Shown here one piece after another: positions 1 to 8,100 of a stretch of DNA of 11,075 bases. Below the pieces are notes generated by a model, which had not been told where the DNA came from, made no database searches, and saw only the letters and a list, made by a program, of their open reading frames with translations. Location of the stretch: NCBI GenBank assembly GCA_030824805.1, contig JAPJRC010000067.1, forward strand, positions 1-11,075. Reading direction: 5' to 3'. Position 1 is the stretch's first letter. Each line of letters opens with the position of its first letter. Made by a program: the position numbers and the translations under genes. This DNA comes from Micavibrio sp. (GTDB lineage Bacteria; Pseudomonadota; Alphaproteobacteria; Micavibrionales; Micavibrionaceae).

Positions 1-896
1 CGTTGCACAACATGGTCGCCGCGGCACATGATTGCGGTTACTTGAAAGATGTACCGGCGTTCGTTGATGAAGACGATCTGGGATATCTGCCCGACGACAA
101 AGTTGTTCTGATTGTCACAGGATCGCAAGGCGAAGCGCGAGCGCAGCTGGCCCGTATCGCACGCGGCGAGCATCAGGAGATCACCTTTAAGCAAGGCGAC
201 ACTGTTATCTTCTCTGCGCGTCCTATCCCGGGGAACGAGCGCGAGATTATTGATGTAAAAAACAATCTGGCCGCATCGAAGGTCCGCATTATTTCTCCGC
301 GCGAAACAAAGCATTGCATCCATGTTTCCGGCCATCCTGCGCGTGAAGAGATCACGCAGATGCTCCAATGGGTGAAGCCGAACACGGTGATCGCGGTACA
401 TGGTGAGCGCACGATGCTTGAGGCACACGCGCAACTGGCGCGTGATCTTCAGGTGCCGAACGCGATTGTGCCGAACAATGGTTCTGTCATCCGCCTGTAT
501 CCCGCTACGCCTCAAGTCGTAGACCATGTGGAAACGGGCCTTCTGGCTGTGGAGCCGGGGCGCATTATCGATGCGGGACACCAGGCAATCCTGCAGCGCC
601 GAAAACTGCAATATTCCGGCACCGTGCATGCAACGCTTGTGATGAACGCACGCGGTGATCTGGTGGCTGATCCCCAAATCACGACGGTGGGTTTGATCGA
701 CCCGGATGCCAAGGATGGCCAGAAATTCGAAGACGATATCGTCGAGGAAATCGAAGACATTCTGGCCGACATGACGCGTGAAGAGTTGTACGACGATAAA
801 TTTGTATCCGAAGAAATGCGCATCGGCATTCGTCGTTTCGTACAGCACCGTTTGTCCATCAAGCCAAAGACAACCATCCATCTGGTGCGCGTATGA
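1..896 (+). CDS. rnj: Ribonuclease J, C-terminal part (5' end outside window)
   Basis: RNase J is a metallo-beta-lactamase/beta-CASP nuclease with 5'-3' exonuclease and endonuclease activity, acting in mRNA decay and rRNA 5' maturation in the cytoplasm. About 297 codons are present, against roughly 550 for the family, so the N-terminal half with the HxHxDH metal motif lies upstream of the window. Visible beta-CASP landmarks are TGSQGE (nt 117-134), HVSGH (nt 321-335) and the VHGE segment with a conserved metal-ligand His (nt 399-401). The last ~100 residues match the C-terminal RNase J domain and end in HLVRV. The TTG at position 3 is an internal Leu codon (LHNM), not a start. The stop TGA overlaps the next gene's ATG (ATGA, 893-896), so the two are probably translationally coupled. 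Family assignment is firm; the exact alphaproteobacterial role is from family knowledge. Confidence 0.95.
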   Translation, partial: LHNMVAAAHDCGYLKDVPAFVDEDDLGYLPDDKVVLIVTGSQGEARAQLARIARGEHQEITFKQGDTVIFSARPIPGNEREIIDVKNNLAASKVRIISPRETKHCIHVSGHPAREEITQMLQWVKPNTVIAVHGERTMLEAHAQLARDLQVPNAIVPNNGSVIRLYPATPQVVDHVETGLLAVEPGRIIDAGHQAILQRRKLQYSGTVHATLVMNARGDLVADPQITTVGLIDPDAKDGQKFEDDIVEEIEDILADMTREELYDDKFVSEEMRIGIRRFVQHRLSIKPKTTIHLVRV

Positions 897-1162
897 GCAT
901 CTTCACCGGTATTGTCCTCTATCTGATGCTATACTGGGTATGTCTGTTTGCCATTTTGCCTTGGAGAAACCAGCCGCCGGAAAATATTGAAACCGGGCAT
1001 TCTACGGGGGCGCCCGCCAACCCCCGTATCAAGCAGAAATTCTTTATTACAGCGTTCGTGGCCGCGGCCGTCTGGCTCTTTGTGTTTACGTTGATAAAAA
1101 TTGATGTGATCGATTTTTACGAGATCGGTCGCCAAATGTCCGAGGAGGATCTGGCTCGATGA
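893..1162 (+). CDS. DUF1467 family small inner-membrane protein
   Basis: This is an 89-residue protein with two hydrophobic segments, about residues 3-24 and 50-70. They are joined by a polar loop of the form PPENIETGHSTGAPANPRIKQK, and a short acidic tail (MSEEDLAR) follows. This architecture and loop fit DUF1467, a mainly alphaproteobacterial family of unknown function usually found beside rnj and proS. It is probably a two-helix inner-membrane protein. No enzymatic motif is seen. It starts inside the rnj stop (ATGA) with no clear Shine-Dalgarno of its own, and its own stop overlaps the next ATG in the same way. Its expression therefore probably depends on ribosomes arriving from rnj. Membrane placement is inferred from hydropathy; function is unknown. 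Confidence 0.88.
   Translation: MSIFTGIVLYLMLYWVCLFAILPWRNQPPENIETGHSTGAPANPRIKQKFFITAFVAAAVWLFVFTLIKIDVIDFYEIGRQMSEEDLAR
1143..1148 (+). promoter_or_regulatory. Strong Shine-Dalgarno for the secreted protein gene
   Basis: AGGAGG lies 10 nt before the ATG at 1159, inside the 3' end of the DUF1467 gene. It is a full consensus ribosome site and fixes the start of the downstream gene despite the 4-bp ATGA overlap, allowing both coupled and independent initiation. Confidence 0.75.
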
Positions 1163-1722
1163 AAAAATATCTTCTGATTGCATTGTTCGCGTTCGCATCA
1201 CCCGCAATGGCGCAGGAAACATTGCCGCCTGAATGCAGACTTTTGAAAGAGCATAAACCTTCCGCCGATGTGAATTACCGCCCGGGTGTGGATGTGCATG
1301 GAAAACCTGTTGTACCGGCCGATATCAACGCGGCGCCCATGGGGCTGGAGAGCCAGACCATCGTCGTGCCGCTTTCGGTCGATCTGGCCGAGCGCCTGCA
1401 GAACCAGAATATCAACGGACTGGAAATGACCGGAACGCTCGGTTTCATCGAAATCGCCCCGGGTGGGCGCGTCACTTATAACGGTCAGGATTTGACGGGG
1501 CAGGTGCATGTGTTGTGCGACCAAAAACCGCAGGAAGCCGCCGCCCCGGCCAATGGACAGACGCCGTCCGATGCCGTAGAGTATGCGCCGGTTAAGCCTA
1601 AGCCCAAAAATGCGCCCGTGCCCAAACCCGTAACGCCCGTTCTGAAGGTTCCGGAACCGAAACCGGAACCCAAAAAAGAGCCGGTGCAGGGGGAGCTGCT
1701 ACAGGGCGGCGAGTATCGATAA
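1159..1722 (+). CDS. Secreted Pro/Lys/Glu-rich protein of unknown function
   Basis: I do not recognise this 187-residue protein. Residues 1-18 form a typical signal peptide (MKKYLLIALFAFASPAMA, probable cleavage AMA|QE), so it is probably periplasmic. The mature part has a compact region at about 20-121 that includes HKPSADVNYRPGVDVHGKP and ends near a TYNGQDLTGQVHVLC stretch. Only two cysteines occur, at 26 and 120, flanking this region; in the periplasm they could form a disulfide. Residues 122-187 are low-complexity, first Ala-rich, then dominated by Pro-Lys and Pro-Glu pairs. Such tails can be extended and span or bind cell-wall material. There is no lipobox, no membrane anchor after the signal peptide and no recognisable enzyme motif. 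The start is supported by the AGGAGG 10 nt upstream. It is the least conserved-looking member of the operon. Confidence 0.85.
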   Translation: MKKYLLIALFAFASPAMAQETLPPECRLLKEHKPSADVNYRPGVDVHGKPVVPADINAAPMGLESQTIVVPLSVDLAERLQNQNINGLEMTGTLGFIEIAPGGRVTYNGQDLTGQVHVLCDQKPQEAAAPANGQTPSDAVEYAPVKPKPKNAPVPKPVTPVLKVPEPKPEPKKEPVQGELLQGGEYR

Positions 1723-1736
1723 GAAGGTAAAAACAG

Positions 1737-3209
1737 ATGAACAAGCCCGCGCAGAAAAACAACAAGCCGCAAACCGCCATTACGCCGACGCGCGCGGATG
1801 ACTTTCCGGGCTGGTATCAAGCTGTCATCAAAGAAGCCGGTATGGCCGAAAATTCCGCCGTGCGCGGATGCATGGTGATAAAGCCATACGGTTACGCGCT
1901 TTGGGAAAATATCCAGAAAAATTTCGATGCGATCATAAAGGATCTTGATGTAGAGAACGCGTACTTTCCGCTGCTGATTCCTCTGAGCTTTTTGGCGAAA
2001 GAAGCCGAACATGTTGACGGCTTTGCCAAGGAATGCGCGGTTGTTACGCACCACCGTCTGGAAAAAGGGCCTAATGGCGGTCTGGTTCCTGCGGAAGCTG
2101 CGAAGCTCGAAGAGCCTTTGATCGTGCGCCCGACATCGGAAACCATCATCGGCGATTCCATGGCGAAATGGGTGCAATCCTATCGCGATCTTCCTTTGAA
2201 GTTGAACCAGTGGTGCAACGTGCTTCGTTGGGAAATGCGCACACGCCTGTTTTTGCGCACGGCCGAGTTTCTCTGGCAGGAAGGCCACAACGCATTCGAA
2301 GATTATGACGGCGCACAGGAAGACGCGCTGAAGATGGTGCATGCCTATGCGGACTTCGCCGAAGAATATCTGGCGATCCCGGTTTTCCGCGGCGAAAAAA
2401 CCGAAGACGAGCGTTTCCCCGGTGCCATTGCAACCTACACGATGGAAGCGATGATGCAGGATGGTAAAGCGCTACAGGCCGGTACATCCCACAATCTCGG
2501 TCAGAACTTCGCCCATTCTTCCGGCATTAAATTCCAGGGCCGCGATGGTCAGGAACATTACGCATGGACGACGTCATGGGGCATGTCCACACGCACGATC
2601 GGCGGTCTTATCATGACGCACGCCGATGATGACGGTATGATTATGCCGCCCAAGGTCGCGCCGGTGCAGGTGCAAATCATCCCGGTGATGAAAGACGAAA
2701 AAGACGAAGCTTTACTTGCGTACTGCCGTGACCTGCGCCAGAAACTCCGCGCCAAGGGCATTCGTTCCAAAGTCGATGAATCCGATGCGCGCACGCCAGA
2801 CAAGATGTGGGGCTGTGTAAAGCGCGGTGTGCCGCTGCGCGTTGAAATTGGCGGTCGTGAAATGGCCGAAAGCAAGTTGACGCATGTGCGCCGCGACATC
2901 GGAAAAGATTCCAAAACCACGGTCACGGTGGATGAGTTTGTATCGGGCGTACAAACGACCCTCGATGATATCCAGAAGGCGCTGTACGACCGCGCGAAAA
3001 AAATGCGCGACGACAACACGTTTGAGGCAAAGACTGTTTCAGAGGTACGCGAATTCTTTGCTGCTGAAAAAATGGGTTTTGTAAAGATTGATACCACTAT
3101 GCTTGCCGATGAAGACCTGAAGAAGGTTATGGGTGAATTCTCGCTTACCCCGCGCTGCATGCCGTTCGAAGACGGCGGCAAAAAAGTCTTCGTTGCAAAG
3201 GCTTACTGA
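1737..3209 (+). CDS. proS: Prolyl-tRNA synthetase, archaeal/eukaryote-like type
   Basis: This 490-residue class II aminoacyl-tRNA synthetase charges tRNA-Pro with proline using ATP. Visible landmarks are the proline-binding RPTSET (131-136), motif 2 with RWE (R164, E166), QAGTSHNLGQNFA (247-259), motif 3 GMSTRTIGG (282-290), and the linker PPKVAPVQVQIIPV leading to the anticodon-binding domain (about 305-405). A C-terminal domain ends in VFVAKAY. The SWGMSTR-IGG-H-DD-G-PP-VAP pattern, the lack of the ~180-residue editing insertion between motifs 2 and 3, and the C-terminal domain with terminal Tyr all place it in the archaeal/eukaryote-like (Thermus/Mycoplasma) class. Alphaproteobacteria usually carry a ~440-residue type without this domain. 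Only one Cys (474) remains where zinc-binding relatives have four. GAAGG at 1723-1727 is the ribosome site, 9 nt before the ATG. Identification is firm; horizontal replacement is inference. Confidence 0.96.
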   Translation: MNKPAQKNNKPQTAITPTRADDFPGWYQAVIKEAGMAENSAVRGCMVIKPYGYALWENIQKNFDAIIKDLDVENAYFPLLIPLSFLAKEAEHVDGFAKECAVVTHHRLEKGPNGGLVPAEAAKLEEPLIVRPTSETIIGDSMAKWVQSYRDLPLKLNQWCNVLRWEMRTRLFLRTAEFLWQEGHNAFEDYDGAQEDALKMVHAYADFAEEYLAIPVFRGEKTEDERFPGAIATYTMEAMMQDGKALQAGTSHNLGQNFAHSSGIKFQGRDGQEHYAWTTSWGMSTRTIGGLIMTHADDDGMIMPPKVAPVQVQIIPVMKDEKDEALLAYCRDLRQKLRAKGIRSKVDESDARTPDKMWGCVKRGVPLRVEIGGREMAESKLTHVRRDIGKDSKTTVTVDEFVSGVQTTLDDIQKALYDRAKKMRDDNTFEAKTVSEVREFFAAEKMGFVKIDTTMLADEDLKKVMGEFSLTPRCMPFEDGGKKVFVAKAY

Positions 3210-3211
3210 TA

Positions 3212-4456
3212 ATGGCGTTTTCTCCTTTTGAACGCATGATGGCATGGCGGTATTTGCGGGCGCGCAAGGCCGAAGGCTTTGTTTCCGTTATCGCTGGCTT
3301 TTCTTTCCTGGGCATTATGCTGGGCGTCGCAACGCTCATCATCGTCATGTCGGTGATGAACGGTTTTCGTGAGGAACTGGTGGGCCGCATTCTTGGCCTC
3401 AACGGGCATCTGAACGTCTATGCCGTAAATGGCCCACTCTATGATTATGAGGCAATGAGCAACAAGATCGAGAACACGGCGGGTGTAAAAAGCGTCCGCC
3501 CGATGATCGAAGGGCAAGTGCTTGTGTCTGTACAGGGCGCGGCCAGCGGTGCCATGGTGCGTGGTCTTACGGCTACTGATTTCTCCACGAAGCCAATTTT
3601 GTCTACGGGCATTGTCGCGGGCGATATGGAATCTTTCCAGGGCAACAACGTCGCCATCGGTAAATCCATGGCGGAGCGTATGCAGATCAAGCTTGGCCAG
3701 AATATCACCATTCTATCGCCGAAGGGAAAAGCCGGCCCGTTTGGTACCATTCCGCGGTCGGGAAGTTACACTGTTACACTAATTTTTGATGTCGGCATGT
3801 ACGAATACAACAACGGCTTTGTCTTTATGCCGATGGAAGCCGCGCAGAAATTTTTCCAGATGGAAAACGCGGTCAACACGCTCGAAGTCATGGTCGATAG
3901 CCCGATGAATATCAGCCGCGTGAAGGACGATATCAAATACGCGGTACAGGATGCCGGAAAAGTCTATGATTGGCGCGATGCGAACAAATCTTTCATCAAT
4001 GCCCTGGATGTGGAACGTAACGTCATGTTCCTAATCCTGACGCTGATCATCATCGTGGCCGCGTTCAACATCATTTCTTCCATGATTATGCTGGTGAAAG
4101 ACAAGGGCAAGGATATTGCCATCATGCGCACGATGGGTGCGTCCCGCGGCGCGATGTTGAAAATTTTCGTGCTCACAGGCGCAAGTATAGGCTTTGCGGG
4201 CACATTCGCAGGCGCGCTGATTGGCATTCTTTTTGCCACGAACATTGAATCCATACGCCAGTTCCTCGAAGGGCTGACAAATACCGAATTGTTCTCGGAC
4301 GAAATTTATTTCCTATCCAAACTGCCCGCCGTGGTGGAATGGGAAGAGGTCGCGATTGTCGTCGGCATGGCGCTCGGTATTTCTATTATGGCTACCATCT
4401 ATCCCGCATGGCGTGCCTCGCGCCTCGATCCTGTGGAGGCTTTGCGCTATGAGTAA
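3212..4456 (+). CDS. lolC: Lipoprotein-releasing ABC transporter membrane subunit (LolC/LolE; LolF-like)
   Basis: This 414-residue inner-membrane permease extracts mature lipoproteins from the inner membrane and hands them to periplasmic LolA, powered by LolD. It shows the standard MacB/FtsX-like layout: TM1 at about 27-49, a periplasmic domain at about 50-268, then TM2-TM4 at about 270-293, 316-342 and 377-398. The cytoplasmic coupling segment KDKGKDIAIMRTMGAS (296-311) contacts the ATPase. The tail RASRLDPVEALRYE is a family hallmark. Residues 174-186, containing GPFGTIPRSGSY, fall where the LolA-binding Hook of LolC lies. Only one membrane subunit is encoded here, which suggests a LolF-type homodimer rather than separate LolC and LolE; that is inference. 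The gene begins 2 bp after proS, with AAAGG (3197-3201) in the proS end as ribosome site, and overlaps lolD by 8 bp. Confidence 0.93.
   Translation: MAFSPFERMMAWRYLRARKAEGFVSVIAGFSFLGIMLGVATLIIVMSVMNGFREELVGRILGLNGHLNVYAVNGPLYDYEAMSNKIENTAGVKSVRPMIEGQVLVSVQGAASGAMVRGLTATDFSTKPILSTGIVAGDMESFQGNNVAIGKSMAERMQIKLGQNITILSPKGKAGPFGTIPRSGSYTVTLIFDVGMYEYNNGFVFMPMEAAQKFFQMENAVNTLEVMVDSPMNISRVKDDIKYAVQDAGKVYDWRDANKSFINALDVERNVMFLILTLIIIVAAFNIISSMIMLVKDKGKDIAIMRTMGASRGAMLKIFVLTGASIGFAGTFAGALIGILFATNIESIRQFLEGLTNTELFSDEIYFLSKLPAVVEWEEVAIVVGMALGISIMATIYPAWRASRLDPVEALRYE
4434..4439 (+). promoter_or_regulatory. Shine-Dalgarno deciding the lolD start
   Basis: TGGAGG within the last codons of lolC lies 9 nt before the ATG at 4449. 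It supports a 227-residue LolD starting MSNILLKTEQ. The in-frame ATG at 4356 would add 31 residues that no LolD has and that lie wholly inside lolC. Confidence 0.75.
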
Positions 4457-5132
4457 TATCCTTCTTAAAACAGAGCAGCTGCAACGCACTTATCATCAGG
4501 GCGGTGAAAGCCTCAACATTCTGCACAACGTGGATATCGAGATCAAAGCCGGTGAGATTGTCGCGCTTGTAGGTCCATCCGGTTCGGGTAAATCGACTCT
4601 GCTGCAAATGGCAGGCCTGCTCGACAAGCCCACTTCCGGCAGGATTTTTATCGCCGGAGAAGAGGCGCGCGCGAACGGTGATGATGAACACCGCACCGCG
4701 CTTCGCCGGAAATATCTTGGTTTCGTGTACCAGTTTCACTATCTGCTGCCGGAATTTTCCGCACTTGAAAACGTGGTTATTCCGCAGATGATCGCCGGCA
4801 AGAAGCGCGATGACGCCGAAGAAAAGGCTGTTGAGCTCCTTACACGCATGAAACTTGACCACCGCCTCTCGCATCGCCCCGCGCGTCTATCGGGCGGCGA
4901 GCAGCAGCGTGTGGCCATCGCGCGTGCTCTGGCAAACGATCCGAAACTGCTTCTGGCGGACGAGCCCACGGGCAATCTCGATCCTGAAACGTCGGATGGT
5001 GTATTTGCCATGCTCACCGAACTGGTCCGGAGTTCCGGGATAGGTGCCCTGATCGCCACGCACAATATGGATCTGGCCGAGCGCATGGACCGCATCCTTG
5101 AACTCAAGGCTGGAAGAATTATTTCCTATTAA
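4449..5132 (+). CDS. lolD: Lipoprotein-releasing ABC transporter ATPase LolD
   Basis: This is a 227-residue ABC ATPase, the usual LolD length, and drives lipoprotein release through the LolC/LolF subunit encoded just upstream. All nucleotide-binding motifs are intact: Walker A GPSGSGKST (42-50), Q-loop Gln95, signature LSGGE (147-151), Walker B LLLADEP (167-173, with D171 and catalytic E172) and switch His205 (ATHN). The ADEPTGNLDPET segment is typical of the LolD/MacB/FtsE subfamily. The chosen start overlaps the end of lolC by 8 bp and has its own GGAGG. Overlap plus adjacency indicates coupled synthesis of the two partners. The AFxxLLPEFSALENV-type region after the Q-loop (FHYLLPEFSALENV) also matches LolD. 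Confidence 0.95.
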   Translation: MSNILLKTEQLQRTYHQGGESLNILHNVDIEIKAGEIVALVGPSGSGKSTLLQMAGLLDKPTSGRIFIAGEEARANGDDEHRTALRRKYLGFVYQFHYLLPEFSALENVVIPQMIAGKKRDDAEEKAVELLTRMKLDHRLSHRPARLSGGEQQRVAIARALANDPKLLLADEPTGNLDPETSDGVFAMLTELVRSSGIGALIATHNMDLAERMDRILELKAGRIISY

Positions 5133-5154
5133 TATTAACCAGTCAGGCTGTATC

Positions 5155-5168
5155 CCGGCTTTCGCCGG
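5155..5168 (+). repeat. Small palindrome, possible relic of an intergenic REP-like element
   Basis: In the 63-bp gap between lolD and dnaE, CCGGC (5155-5159) and GCCGG (5164-5168) form a 5-bp stem with loop TTTC. The surrounding text TATCCCGGCTTTCGCCGG resembles the left side and loop of the widespread proteobacterial intergenic palindrome of the form ATCCCGGCtttcGCCGGGAT. Here the right arm decays to GCCGGTGG. There is no T tract, so it is not a terminator. The assignment as a relic is from memory of the motif, not from a search. Confidence 0.45.
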
Positions 5169-5195
5169 TGGCGGCGCATTGGTAAGGTATTTTTC

Positions 5196-8100
5196 ATGGA
5201 CCAGCCCTTTATCCATCTGCATGTACATTCGGCGTATTCGCTCGCCGAAGGCGCGATCCGCACCAAGGATCTCGTCAAACGCTGCAAATTGAACAACATG
5301 CCTGCTGTCGCGGTGACCGATACGAACAACCTTTTCGGCGCGCTTGAGTTCGCGCTTGCTGCTGCCGATGAGGGGGTGCAACCGATTATCGGCGCGCAGA
5401 TCAGCATGGAAGACGGTGCGCAGATTGTTTTGCTGGTGCAATCGCAAGAGGGATATCTGAATCTCAGCCGCCTGGTGAGCGATTCCTACATGAACGGTGC
5501 GGGCGGCAAGGATTTCGTCGCATCCTATGACGAGGTCGTGAACTGCGCGGCGGGATTGATCTGCCTGTCAGGCGGTCCCGTTAGCGGTGTTCTCGATCAC
5601 AAGCGTCTGGATTTTTTGCATGCAGCTTTCGGTGATCGTTTCTACATAGAGTTGCAACGCCATGGTCTGGTGACGGAGGATCAAAACGAGCCGTCGCTCC
5701 TCGATTTTGCCTATGATCGCAATGTGCCTATCGTCGCGACGAACGATTGTTATTTTTCCGAACCCACGATGCACGAGGCGCACGATGCGCTGCTCTGCAT
5801 CGCAGAAGGGCGTTACGTCACGGAAGCCGATCGCCGCAAGGTGACGAAGCATCACTTTTTCAAATCCGGCGATGACATGGCCAAAATGTTTGAAGATCTG
5901 CCAGAGGCGATCATCAACACATCCGTCATCGCCAAGCGTTGTCACTTTTTGCTGAAATCCATAAAGCCCATTCTGCCGCCGTTTGAAACGGAAAGCGGAC
6001 TGGCCGAACCGGAAGAATTGAAACGTCAGGCGCGGGAAGGGCTGCAATGGCGTCTCGACAATTACACAGCGAAGGGGACGGACCCGAAGCCCTATTTCGA
6101 TCGCCTTGAATTCGAGCTGACGACTATCGAGAATATGGGGTTTCCCGGATACTTCCTTATCGTTTCCGACTTCATTAAATGGGCGAAGGACCATGATATT
6201 CCGGTGGGCCCCGGCCGTGGATCGGGTGCGGGCTCCGTTGTCGCATGGGCGCTTAAGATTACGGACCTTGATCCGCTGCAATTCAACCTGCTGTTCGAAC
6301 GCTTCCTGAACCCCGAACGCGTGTCCATGCCGGACTTCGACGTCGACTTCTGTCAGGACCGCCGCGACGAGGTGATAAAGTACGTGCAGGACCGCTACGG
6401 CAAGGACCGCGTGGCGCAGATTATCACCTTTGGTAAGCTGCAGGCGCGCAACACAGTGCGTGATGTCGGGCGCGTTCTCCAGATGCCGTACGGACAGGTG
6501 GACCGTCTTGCAAAAATGATCCCGAACAATCCGGCGAACCCTGTGACGTTGCAGGAGGCCTTGGATGCCGATGCAGATTTGCGCGCCGAACGCGACAAGG
6601 ATGAAAACAGCCAGAAATTGATTTCTATCGCGTTACAGCTGGAGGGGCTTTACCGCCACGCTGGTACGCACGCTGCGGGCGTCGTTATTTCCGATCGTCC
6701 GCTGCACGAGTTGGTTCCGGTGTATCGAGACCCGCGTTCCGAAATGCCGGTAACGCAGTTCAACATGAAATATGTCGAACAGGCGGGGCTGGTAAAATTC
6801 GACTTTCTGGGCTTGAAAACATTGACGGTAGTCCAAAAGGCGGTCGACCTGATCGAGCAGGTGCACGGCAACAAGATCGATATCTTGCAGATACCACTCG
6901 ATGATACCCAATCATACGAAATGATTTCCCGTGGTGAATCGACCGGTGTATTCCAGCTCGAAAGTTCGGGCATGAAAGACACGCTGCGCAAGATGAAGCC
7001 GAACCGTTTCGAGGATATCATCGCGCTGGTGGCATTGTATCGTCCGGGTCCGATGGACAACATCCCGAAATATGTTTCGGTGAAGGATGGTCACGAAGAG
7101 GCAGATTACCTGCACCCGAAACTGCGCCCGATGCTGGAGGAAACGTACGGCATCATGGTGTATCAGGAACAGGTTATGCAGGCCGCACAGATATTGTCCG
7201 GTTATACGCTCGGCGGCGCTGACTTGCTTCGCCGCGCCATGGGTAAGAAGATCAAGTCCGAAATGGACGCGCAGCAGGAAATGTTTGTGAAAGGCGCAAA
7301 GGAGTTTTCCGATGTACCGAACGAACAGGCGGCGATGATCTTCGTCCAGATCGAAAAATTCGCAGGTTACGGGTTTAACAAATCTCACGCCGCCGCCTAT
7401 GCCTTGATCGCATACCAGACGGCATGGCTCAAAGCCAACTATCCGGTAGAGTTCATGGCCGCATCCATGACTCTCGACTACGGCAACACCGACAAGCTCG
7501 CGATCTTTAAACAGGAGACGCAGCGCATGGGCATAGACCTCATGCCGCCGGATATCAACAAATCCGGTGTTATGTTCCGTGTTGAGGATGCCAAAATCCG
7601 TTATGCGCTCGCCGCGCTGAAAGGTGTTGGTCACGGCGCGATGGAAAAAATCGTGCAGGAGCGCGACGAGACCGGAAAATTCAAGGATCTGAAAGATTTC
7701 ATCAGCCGTCTAGACGCCAAGGTGATGAACAAGAAGTCCTTCGAGCAATTGATTTGTGCGGGAGCATTCGATTCCATTTATCCGCGCCGTGCACAATTGT
7801 ACGAGAACATGGAATCTCTGCTTCGCCATGTGCAGACACAGGCGGACGAGCGGTCCAGTGGTCAGGTCAGCCTGTTCGGTGACGCGGGCGGCGCAAGCGA
7901 ACTGCCGCCGCTCAAAGATGCGCCTGAATGGGATGTTCTTGAGAAGCTGCGCTATGAATTTGACGCCGTAGGCTTTTATCTTTCCGCGCATCCGCTCGAT
8001 ACCAAGGCCGAGCAAATGGAACGCATGAAAATAATCCCGTATTCGCGCCTTGTAGACGAGCTTGATCGTCGTCCGTCCAGCCGTGTGCAAATGGCCGGTA

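Noticed and set aside
1600..1720. TonB-like protein because of the Pro-Lys/Pro-Glu region
   Set aside because: TonB has an uncleaved N-terminal anchor and a folded C-terminal domain. Here the signal peptide looks cleavable and the chain ends in the Pro-rich tail.
1485..2342. 285-codon open frame on the minus strand
   Set aside because: It is antisense to the secreted-protein gene and proS, with no ribosome site seen and an arginine/histidine/phenylalanine-rich composition typical of a shadow frame.
4356..4448. An in-frame upstream ATG that would extend LolD by 31 residues
   Set aside because: The extension lies wholly inside lolC, has no ribosome site and does not resemble LolD N-termini. 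The ATG at 4449 with GGAGG is better.
6912..7634. 240-codon open frame on the minus strand inside dnaE
   Set aside because: It lies wholly opposite conserved dnaE coding sequence and its composition (high His, Arg, Phe, Val) is that of reverse-complement shadow translation.
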